Origin: Sclerodactyla briareus
Lineage: Eukaryota; Echinodermata; Holothuroidea; Dendrochirotida; Sclerodactylidae
Assembly: GCA_026419785.1 (NCBI GenBank)
Contig: JAODTK010004087.1
Coordinates: 62,001-126,000, forward strand
Reading direction: 5' to 3'
DNA: 64,000 nucleotides
The notes under the pieces are model-generated. The model ran no database searches and was not told the origin of the DNA. It saw only the letters and a list, made by a program, of their open reading frames with translations. Shown here piece after piece: positions 11,816 through 23,000 of the stretch. The translations under genes were made by a program, and so were the position numbers. Within the stretch, counting starts at the first letter, position 1; the number at the start of each line of letters is the position of its first letter.

Positions 11816-13396
11816 GGAGGACCACATATTGTTTATGAGTACTCAGACAAGTTCATTGCTAAGAGTAGTTGTGTCAGAATTGAATGCACCTGTGAGGAAT
11901 TAAATGCATCCACAGGAGGACCACATATATTGTTAATGAGTACTCGGACAAATTCATTGCTAAGAGTAGTTGTGTCAGAATTGAATGAATCTGCAAGGAA
12001 TTGAATGCATCCACAGGAGGACCACATATTGTAAATGAGTACTCAAACAACTTGAAACAAGTTCATTGCTAAGAGTAGTCATGACAGAATTTAATGCATC
12101 TGCAAGGAATTGAATGCATCCATAGGAGGACCACTTTTTGTTAATGAGTACTCGGACAAATTCATTGCTAAGAGTAGTCCTATCAGAATTGAATGCATCA
12201 GCAGGGAATTGAATGAATCCACAGGAGGACCACATATTGTTTATGAGTACTCAGACAAGTTCATTGCTAAGAGTAGTCCCATCAGAATTGAATGCATCAG
12301 CAGGAATTGAATGCATCCACAGGAGGACCACATATTGTAAATGAGTACTCAAACAACTTGAAACAAGTTCATTGCTAAGAGTAGTCCCATCAGAATTTCC
12401 ATCAGAAGGGAATTGAATACATCCACAGGAAGACCACATATTGTAAATGAGTACTCAAACAAGTTCATTGCTAAGAGTAGTTGTGTCAGAATTGAATCCA
12501 TCGGCAAGCAATTGAATGCATCCATAGGAGAACCACATATTGTTAATGAATACTCGGACAAATCCATTGCTAAGGGTAGTCCTATCAGAATTGAATGCAT
12601 CAGCAGGGAATTGAATGCATCCACAGGAGGACCACATATATTGTTAATGAGTACTCAAACAAGTTCATTGCTAAGAGTAGTCCCATCAGAATTTCCATCA
12701 GAAGGGAATTGAATACATCCACAGGAAGACCACATATTGTAAATGAGTACTCAGAGAAGTTCATTGCTGAGAGTAGTCGTGTCAGAATTGAATGCATCTG
12801 CAAGGAATTGAATGCATCCACAGGAGGACCACATATTGTAAATTTGTACTCAAACAAATTCATTGATAAGAGTAGTTGTGTCAGAATTGAATGCATCTGC
12901 AAGGAATTGAATGCATCCACAGGAGGACCACATATTGTTAATGAGTACTCGGACAAATTCATTGCTAAGAGTAGTCATGACAGAATTTAATGCATCTGCA
13001 AGGAACTGAATGCATCCACAGGACCACATATTGTTAATGAGTACTCGGACAAGTTCCTTGCTAATAGTAGTCGTGTCAGAATTGAATGCATCACAGGAGG
13101 ACCACATATTGTAAATTTGTACTCAAACAAATTCATTGCTAACAGTAGTTGTGTCAGAATTGAATGCATCTGCAAGGAACTGAATGCATCCACAGGAGGA
13201 CCACATATTGTTAATGAGTACTCGGACAAGTTCATTGCTGAGAGTAGTCATGTCAGAATGCATCTGCAAGGAATTGAATGCATCCATAGGAGAACCACAT
13301 ATTGTTAATGAGTACTCAAACAACTTGAAACAAGTTCATTGCTAAGAGTAGTTGTTTTAGAATTGAATGCATGTGCGAGGAAATGTATCCACAGGA
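11816..13396. repeat. 99-bp tandem array, 16 copies
   Basis: A unit of about 99 bases (range roughly 79-109) is repeated 16 times. Each copy carries TTCATTGCTAAGAGTAG and GGACCACATATTG. As 99 is a multiple of three, several copies share an open frame on both strands. On the plus strand it reads GGPHIVNEYSDKFIAKSS and IECICKELNAST. Within the unit GAATTGAATGCATC is itself duplicated. Copies differ by substitutions and by small deletions that break frame. This favours a minisatellite over a repeat protein. Confidence 0.95.
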
Positions 13397-14009
13397 TTGC
13401 AGTTGTTTAGGTCTGCAGGAGCACGTACTGTCATCATGCTGACAATCTGTTTTCTGTATAGACAGGGGTGCGTTATAAATCACTCATGATTAGCAGGCCA
13501 CTTCTCTCCAGAGCTGGTTAAGTTGGCCACAATCCTGCTATCCGAAATTGTTGCAAACAGATATCTTCAACATGAATTGCTTAACGCTAGTGGTTGACTA
13601 TCAGGCCATCATCAGTTCTTATTAACTTATTGTTTTTCACTACAACAATATCCCTTATGTTCGGAGGTTAAATACACCCACATAATACTCATAGCTACCT
13701 GTTGTATATATATATACCTCACACATTGAATGTTCCCCAAAAACAGCAGTGGCCGGATCCACCTCCTCTTCACTTTTCCACAAATGCCCCTTCATGAGGA
13801 ATTGGTGAGCAATAATAATTCAGCGAGCTTCCAATATAATTTGGTTATATTTTAACTTCGAACAAGTTACGAAGCTATAAAAAGTTATATTTTCTGCCCC
13901 TTATTACAGGTGTATGTCAAATTGGGAAAGCAGCAAATAGCATGTTATCGGAGCAATACAAATCAGAAAATCAAGAGCATTAGAAATTCCCGGATTCCAT
14001 AGTTGAAAA

Positions 14010-14760
14010 ACCTACTGTATTTGATAATGGTCGGTATGTCCAGGAAAAACAGATAGAAAATTATACCAGCTAATTTCACAACCTATGAACATTTTTCTCC
14101 ACAAACTAACTCTCCATTTTTCCAAAACTGACACTCTCTTGACAAACAAAGAGTTCGCGTATATCACTTGATCACACCAAGCATTCGGGTCATATCGTTC
14201 GAAGGAAGATTTTTTCAACCTTGACCTGAGTTGACTTTCGACCTGACCCCCAAACAATGAGGTCCATGGGGAACACACAAATATAAGCTCAGACCTGTTG
14301 GAGTTAGTGTTTACAACCCACCATCGGCCATATCCAAATTCCTCATTTTCACTCAAAACTGACCCTGCAAGGACATTGGAAACTAGGTTTTCAGTATTCA
14401 CCATAGGGAAGCTGAACACCAAATTTTCACAACATTTCTATTCTCGAGCTTCATCCATTCAGATTTTACCAGACTTATAGTGTTTACAAACAACCCAGTA
14501 CTGATTTTCCACCAAAATTCTATTTTCCACCAAAAAGACCCCCGATAACACCAAAGAAAACAGTATTTTTTGTACACCCCATAAGAAAGCTACTCACAAA
14601 ATGTCAGCTTGGTTGGACCAAGCATGCTAGACCTTCTACAAGAGTTTCAGACTTTGACCTCATATAATTCCGACCTGACCCCCAAAACAATAGGGATCAC
14701 AATCTCATCACAAGGAAAACACATAACAAGACTAAGCTCCATCAACTCGCACCTGATCAA
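14010..14760. repeat. Diverged copies of the ~315-bp family
   Basis: Contains TTTCGACCTGACCCCCAAAC, later TTCCGACCTGACCCCCAAAA, and paired phrases about gaps of roughly 430 bases. These match the GACCTGACCCCAAAACAATA signature of the 26-28 kb array. No coding exon recognised here. Confidence 0.6.
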
Positions 14761-15394
14761 ATAATCATGTACAAAAGCCGCACATTACACACACGCCACA
14801 ACATACACATAAATATACATACATATACAAACGCATACTATACTGACAGGATTGCATGGATTCTTTTGACTTTCTCAAGCAATCGAAAATGTTCTTTGAG
14901 TTCGATTCACTGAGCACTTGACCATGTGTTTTCTCCAAGATATCAACTTTATACTTCTAGTTGTCTCAAGGACTGCATTTCTTACTAGAAGTCTGCAAAA
15001 CCTGGCTGTTAAATGCTTGTGTATTCCATTTTATCAGTCTTGTGCTAGGTGATCTGAAATACTGCTTGCTGCCTGGCCAGACTCAGAGGTTCCGGTTCAT
15101 CACTTTGTGAATAAGACTTCAACATTATCTGCATCCTAGTCTTACAGCCAATGCCATTCGATAAAATGATAGTGAGGTAGTCTTTATAGCGCACATCTCC
15201 AGCTAACAGCTGATCAAGGCGCTTCTTGCAACATAACCCCTGCTCATTTGAAGCCTGGTACGCACTCTGACAATTCCAGAGAGTATGTGGCTGCTATATC
15301 AGCGCTTTTGTACTTGGGATCCTCACAGGTTCCAGTTATACACATGGGTGGAAGAGAACAGCAGTTGAGATATACCTTGCTCAAGAGGGTACTA

Positions 15395-15462
15395 CATGGA
15401 CTCGAACCCACAACCTCTGGATTACAAGCTCGGAGGTTTGATTGCTAGGCCACTCACACTCT
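15395..15462 (-). repeat. tRNA-derived SINE head, degenerate
   Basis: The reverse strand has GTGGGTTCGAGTCC (B-box) preceded by GAGTGGCCTAGCAATC. Weak A-box, no cloverleaf. Confidence 0.45.
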
Positions 15463-15466
15463 CAAA

Positions 15467-16760
15467 TTACCACTCCAACTTGTTTGTGCTCCAGACCTCA
15501 TCCGTGATCAGGTCCATCAACAGTCTCATAGCATTAAACTGTGCTGCTTCAACATTGGTAGTTATTCCATCTGCTACCGGGACAGAATACACCCAGGTTA
15601 TCCCTTCCCGGCCATCTACTTGATAGTTATGGCAGCATACCGCATATAGACTGGTGTTCCTCCACGAGCTGTGAGTTACCCTCAAAAAAAATAGTACCCA
15701 AAATTACATTTGAGCGCACTTTAGAGCAATTTCCCAATCCCTGCTGGGTCCATTGTTGCCTGCAGTGGACAAGCTATATCAGGAAGTACCACATAAGCCA
15801 GTTTGACATTTTGGGCAAATTTCTGACTATTTTTCTGAATTGACACTTGATGCTGGAAAATCTGATTTTCCGACTGGCAGCCCCGGTCGGACAATAAAAC
15901 CTAAGAAGACACAGGCAACCCTGGAGAGAAATCTCACGTTGAAGGCATGGTGAATTGGAAGAGCCATGACAGGTATGAATTTCAGCTTTAAAATGGTGGG
16001 TGGCTCATCCGTGGAAGTATGTTCTGTTGGGTTCAGCAGCTGGTGGAACATAGTCAGTTTAGTGTGTGGTCAATGGACGGCTATATATTGGGGGGCATGC
16101 CCCCTGCAATTCCATCTGCTACCAAGACAGAATACACCCGAGGTTATCCTTCCTGGCCATCCACTTGCAGGTGGTGACTTGGTGTTCCACACTTGTGACA
16201 CCAGCTATCTTATACTGTTATTAAAGCAGTCCTGTTAATACCTATCTTTTGAAGTGTTGCTGCTCCAACATTGTTAGTGATTCCATCAGTTACAAAGACA
16301 GAATACACCCGAGGTTATCCTTCCTGGCCATCCACTTGCAGGTGGTGACTTGGTGTTCCACACTTGTGACACCAGCTATCTTATACTGTTATTAAAGCAG
16401 TACTGTTAATGCCTAGTCCATTAGGTGTTGCTGCTCCAACATTGACAGTTACGCCCATCTACTACAAAAAACCAGAATACACTTCCCACCAGGCGACACA
16501 TTCTGGAATCCGCTCGCAGGAGGTGACTTGGTGTTCCACACTTGTGACACCAGCTATCTTATACTGTTGTGCATTGCTGGTAATTTTGGTGTTGCTGCTC
16601 GGACTGATAGCTCTGTCCCAGTAGAATGGAATAACTGAGTAAACTCAGGTAAACCCCTTTCTGGCCATCCACTTGCAGGCAGTTCTTTGGTGTTCCCTGA
16701 ACTTCAAAGCCACTGTTTTGGATATTGTCTCTGCTCCAGTATACCCCTTGTTTGTGGCTG
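15467..16760 (-). repeat. 173-bp repeat array past the GINS1 3' end, exon-like on the minus strand
   Basis: Copies sit at about 16100-16280, 16280-16455 and 16455-16570, with diverged ones at 15540-15690 and 16570-16760. Shared blocks include AGACAGAATACACCCGAGGT, TTCCTGGCCATCCACTTGCA and GGTGTTCCACACTTGTGACA. The isolated copy at 15467-15685 is open on the minus strand (NYQVDGREGITWVYSVPVAD, then VEAAQFNAMRLLMDLITDE), while the others hold stops or shifts. It may derive from an exon, but the family is not recognised. Confidence 0.8.
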
Positions 16761-16930
16761 AAGAATGCAACCCAGGAAACTACCTGACCAATGGCTGGCA
16801 GACGTTGCATCAGTTTCCCTCACCAAAGGCCTCTTTTTCAACCATCTGATGCTGCTAATCAATAGCGCTGACATCGAGCGGGCTTTGCCTGTTATGTTCC
16901 GATTTATGGTGGGAGTCATTCCGTCTCTAA

Positions 16931-17000
16931 TCAGGAGAGGATATGCTCCAGAATACCCTGCCTGATCAGAGGTTCACACTTCGACAGGGAGAAGGAAATG
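16931..17000 (-). CDS. GINS1: GINS1 last exon and stop
   Basis: The acceptor is GTTTTCACAG. It encodes [17 protein letters not shown] and then TGA at 16933-16931, the hallmark C-terminus of PSF1. The first bases, CATTTCCTTCTCCC, give H-F-L and then run out of frame. One base fewer in the CTTCTCCC stretch would restore H-F-L-P as in other animals. Immediately downstream lie a TGA-rich stretch and the 173-bp repeat array. Confidence 0.88.
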
Positions 17001-20000
17001 CTGTGAAAACACAAAACAAGTGAACGTAAACCAGCTGTTAAGAACTTTTTTGGTACAACCTGGATCGACCTGGATCTCTGAAATTGGGGGGGGGGGGGGG
17101 GCAGTGACTGGGAAATGTTCTGCAATTGAATCTGTTGAGTGTACTAAGAAATACCATCGTTGGGACAACATTGATGGTAGAAATTCTACGTGTAAACTGA
17201 CTCCGATTTATATATCAGTTAGTCAGCTATATCTGATATGTGCATTATGTGATTATGTGGTCAGTTATTAACAAATTATGACGACCATAGCATCATGCTG
17301 GAATCTGAGTAAATGTTTCAACTCAATCAAATGGGTGGGATGCCTGAATCCATCACTAAACAATATCAGCCTTGAACTCACTGACCCATTACCACATTAT
17401 ATTCATTTTCTGTTACTATAGGAATGCTGGGATCCCAATGGACAGACAGAATAAGAAATAAATAATAAAAATAAATTGAGAAGCAATCCTGCAATCCATT
17501 CACATATTATGCAAACGAGTGTGTCATATTTACCAGTGCAATTCCCAGACGGCATCGAGTAGTAAACATGAGCAAAAGTCCACAATGGTAATTATTAATT
17601 CAAATAATAATCATCATTGGTAGAATGATAGAATCTGTCAAGGCCCCAACTTCATCTGCAATAGATGCAAAGGGAAGCTAGGCCAATGTATGGGAGCCCA
17701 ATTGAGTATGTGGAAGCAGACTTGTTTTGCTATCTCATTGACACAGTAGGGCGGAGCGGCGGCTGCACCGATGCAGGTATAGCGATAACAAGGTCGTGGG
17801 GGAAAAATTCAAAGAAATACTGCCTGCCCTCACATGCCCAAGGAAGACTGGATCTAGTACCCTTTGACAAGAACTTGAGGACAGGAATCTGCTGCTACGA
17901 GCAGCTGTACCAAGTGGAGGAGTTCTGTGAGAGGCTGCCAGGAACCGGTTCTTACCCACGAGTGGAATTAATTCAGACTTCAGATAGGATGATGATGATG
18001 ATGACAATGAATTATGTGTACCCCAAAGTATTGTACCAATGACAGCAGTTGAGGAAGGGGGAATGTCTGACCCCTACCAATATTTGATAACCCACCCACT
18101 GACTTTTTTATATTATTTTTGTGGGGGAAATGGGTCACCCCCTCAGACCTCTTACTCACTTACACCCAGATTGCCAATCCTGGGTACACCACTAACCTGA
18201 CTGTTTTTCTTCAGCACCACTAGACTGCCATCCTCAGTCTCAAACTCTCCATAGTCCATCATACAGCGGACCTGAAATTGAAACGTTACGAATGATCACA
18301 CCATAATGACAACACACTAAAAATCCTGATACGGTGAAGAAAATTGTAGCTCTTTTGTACATGCTACAACCTAACACTTGCCAAACACCAGCCCCTGTAC
18401 CAGGAACCCCAGAACCTGAACTGTGCTGTAGTCTTGGTTACTTTCAATCCAAATGTGATTAGCAACTCTTTTTCTTCTTCAGCCTACCTCTGTGAGGGGA
18501 CTGTGTTAAATATCACTCTGCAGATGCCAGAGGGCGGTGTAGGAGTGAAAGAACTGAACAGCATTCTGGATACTCAGTGCCAGGTATAAATAATACATAC
18601 CTGAATGAAGAGAGTTCTTTGGTGGTTTCCTGTCCTGTAAAAGCATAAAAGACTTCAGAAGTATAGGCTCAGCTTATTCATAAAAGAATACTCTATTTGA
18701 ATTAGTTTTTTTTTTTGTGCAGGTCTCCAACAATAAGGGCATGTGCCTTGTCTAGAAGCACTACAGAGTACAGATAGAGGCCATAGGTTCATCTGGGATT
18801 CGACCTCACAATGTCTAGTCACAGGTCAGGAGGAGCCCTGCTGAGCTAATCGGCCTCCTCTATATACAGACAAATATTTGAGCTAAGAATGACAGACTGA
18901 AATGAATGTCAGTTGGAAATAATACACTGAGATGTAGTTGACGAACAGTAGCATTGTTTGTTGGTCTTCAATTATTCAGTGATCTGTTTACTGCAACTAC
19001 GTAATCAAGGGTCAGGCTAGTTCATTTAAACTTGATTTAGATTTTCATTTGCTGTTTAACACCTGCTTTGAATTTTCAATACCTCACTGATAATTGTGCC
19101 AGGTACATTTAATAATAATAATAATAATAATAATAATATACACAATTTATAATATCGCCCTAATCATCAATGACTGCTCTAAGGCACTTCACAACAGCAA
19201 AACAAAAACAAACATTAATAGGCAATATTATATAAATAACTTTTTAAACTCTACTCTTAAAGGAGCTTAGGTCGCTAGCGGAGAGAATGTGCTGTGGGAG
19301 AGAATTCCACAACTAGCAGAACTGCACTGAACCCCTATCGCCACAGAATTGTGTACGACGTGCCAGAACAAGGAGTTTAAATTTGCTGGCAGATTTCAGG
19401 TTACGTGTGAGGCGATACTCGGTAACCATGTCAGTGAGGTAACCAGGGGCTACGTCATTAAGAGCTTTGTAGGTAAGAATGAGAATTTTGTACTGAAAAA
19501 CGATACTGTAATGGTAACCAGTGTAAATCTCTAAGAATGGGTGTGATGTGTTCATGTCGTTTGGTTCTAGACTTTAGCGACAAGTATCAAGTAGCAGCTT
19601 GTACATTTTTTGGGATGTTTATATCAGCCTTACACCAGCCCTTAGTAGGGCTCCTTGGCCAATAATACAATACAAGTTCAGTCAGCACAACCTCAAAGTT
19701 CCCCTCTAAACTGTCCACTCTCTGATCTGTTGGCCTCAGAAATTAACCTATGGCATTCGTTTCAGTTTAGTTTAGTGAATAAGGGTTGATCAGGAAGGAC
19801 ATAATCCTCATAAACGACCCCCTGAGCCACAACATCCCAGGAAAGAAAAATGAACCAAACCACTACTACTTCGCCCCGTGATTTCTGAAAAATAAATCAA
19901 GACTGTTCTTGAACGCATTCACACTCTTAGAGCAAACCAAACATTTTCAGGAAGACAATTCACTCATTGATCACTCTCTGCGAGAAGCATATTTACGATT

Positions 20001-23000
20001 GTCCAATCTGCAGCGCTTGCCACGAAGCTTGAGACAGTGGCCTCTATTTGCAGTAACATTGGAAAATTCAAAGAAGTAGTGAATGAACAGGCCATCAAGT
20101 CCATGGGCAATTTTGAAAACTTGGATCAAGTCACTCCGATTCGCTCAGCTCCATTGTATTAACCGGATGCTTAATCTTTCCTCGTAGGATAAATTTTTCA
20201 GACAGTGAATCATTCTAGTTGCCCTACGCTGAACGTTTCAATTACCTGCTTGTCTTGTGCAAAGTAGGGATTCCACACTTGTACAGAGTACTCTAGGTGC
20301 GGTCTCACCAGTTGGCTTAAATAGCCTGACATACTAGACATACTAGACATGGATATCCCCACTCCGGTTTGGTTTTACCCTCGCTAGAAATTAGAACCGC
20401 CGCATTCCCTTCCGCACCCAATTCAGCACCAGCTTCCACATTTTTGTGTTAGTGCAATAACACTTTCACGTTTTGTCCGATTGATCTGAAACTTGGCACA
20501 AATGTCCGTTCTAGGTGAATCTCGGATGGTTCGAAAGTGGGCTTTGCAGGTTTAAGGTGAAAACATGAAGTTTGCCTGATCACTGAAACTTTGGGGTGGG
20601 TGGGGGGGGTAGACTTTAGATGGTTCGAAAAACTGGCAAGTTTTTCAAGGTCACTAGAGGTCAAATTTGCCAAAAAATTACGAATTTTCTCACTTCTTCA
20701 GATTTACACATATCTTGGTGGGTATGACTTAGTCCTGAAAAACATGTTGATGATTTGAGTCACAAAAGATCAAGTTTACAAATTTTGCGATTGTTCGCCG
20801 CATTCCAACAAAACTTGGGGAATGCAGACTACAGTTGCTTCCGAAATACTGAAGTCACTTCAATTGAATCACCTGCCCTTTCTCTGTTCGTGGAAGTTTG
20901 TTCCTTTTGATATATATCCTTAGCAACCATCTTCGTCTTCCCTTGTTTGAGAGTGGGGATATGCATGTTGGGCAGTTTACCTGCCAGACGATGTATAGTT
21001 TGCCAATGCAAACCCTCAAGGTTGAGCCTTACACATGCCTGCTATTCTTTCCACAATCCCATTGATGTTCAAATGGTTTGACTGAATACCCGCCTTAGCC
21101 TCTATAGCCTGTTGAGAATCAGATTAACCCCCAGGTTTCTCATTATTACACCTGTAGTTCAAGACCCAACTCGAAGAGTGACTATTAACATATTCTGAAT
21201 TACTGATACATTTGCAACTGTGTCTCCATTCCCTACATAAAGAGAAGACGGTACAATTTGACTTTTTCAAGGAGTGATAGAGGGTCAAATCAGAAGCCAC
21301 GCCAGTAAATGGAAGGGGGGAAGCATTGGAACAATGTGGATTAGTTTTATCATACCTGTGTGAGATCTAGTCCTTCTTCCCCTAAGCACCTCATGTATGT
21401 TGCTAATGACTTGCTGTACTTGTTGAACCATTGTGACTGGAAAAAGGAGGTAAAAATCACAGAATACTGCAAAGTATTTCAAAGTTGAAAGTTTCTGTAA
21501 CATGGTGCAACTGTGAATAAACCACAGAATGGAGACTAACAGCTCATATGCCTACCTCATTAACCCTCTGAAGTTTTTGCACATGATCTGCAATGTTCCC
21601 TGCCACTATCATCCCTGACGCCCATGTGGACACCCCCGATCAGCTCTATAGGTAACAATGTGGTGGAACTCTGACCAAGTTCAATATGCTGCTACATGGT
21701 CGGGTACCTAGATAGATAAACATAGGTTTATTCCTGAACTACTAGTAAATTGCGTGTCACTGGATTGTATTCCCGCAATATTGCCAAGCGATGACACATG
21801 TATGCACAACAACAGATAAGTTCCAAAATCTTTGGATGGTCGTGGTGGTGAACCTTTGTGTAAAGAGTGCGAGGATGAGGCCCCCTGGAACAAGAGAATC
21901 ATGTGATCAAGAAAGTTTATGACAGTTTTTTATCATAAATGGGAGGGTATCTCGACTATCTCCTCCTCACCCCCTGCAGGATGTGAGCTCATGCCTGCAG
22001 GACTACTTGTCAACTGCTCTACCAGTCTACCTACTTGCCTATCTCAGTCAGATTAACTGGAGGCTACAAACTAGTGTTACAATGGAGATGCCAAAGTTAC
22101 TTTTCGTCCAGATATGTTGTTCTTAACATTGGGAGGAAGCACACTACCATGTCAGATGCTCTACCCACTTGATCATCTCAGTCAAGGGAACTGAATGTAA
22201 CTTTCAGAGTAGTATTAATATGGACTAATGGAGTTACCTCTTGTTCCGACATATTTTTCTTAACATTAAGAGGAAGCACAACACCATGTCAGATGCTCTA
22301 CCCACTCTACCCACTCTACCATCTCAGTCAGGGTAACTGAATATACCCTTGAAATTAGTGTTACCATGGGGGTGCAAAATTACCTTCCATTCAGACATGT
22401 TGTTCTTGACGTTGGAAGCACACTACCATGTCAGATGCTCTACCCACTCTACCATCTCAGTCAGGGTAACTGAATATACCCTTGAAATTAGTGTTACCAT
22501 GGGGGTGCAAAATTACCTTCCATTCAGACATGTTGTTCTTGACATCAGGAGGGAGCACACTGCCAAACTCCCATCTCATCTCCTTGATAATCTCTAACCT
22601 GTTTGTACCTGCGGAATCGATGAACACAAAGGAGGGTTTCATTTGATTATGTCAACTAATTATTGGCTTACAATAGAGAGACAATATCTGTAAACACATG
22701 CAATCATTTTTAAACCAGTATTGCTCCCTATATAGCTTGTCCAATTATATCCAAGTCAACCCTAAATGTTTTTCAATGGCATATAACACTCTTCAGAGTG
22801 TCATCACAAAGTATACAGTTCTCAGTTCATTAAGAGAAGATCACTAATTTTCAGGTCAAGTAACTTCTGACTCATTTCGATGAGATTGGAATTTGGATTG
22901 ACAATAGCTATAAAATAGGCCCCGACCCAACAGTGGGTACTGTGAATTTTGTGCTATTGAATGCGAGTCCCAACATTTGCTCAGTACTCAACTTTCAGGG

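Noticed and set aside
11816..13396. CRISPR array or repeat-protein gene
   Set aside because: Units are contiguous with no unique spacers, and small deletions break the frame in several copies. The genome is eukaryotic.
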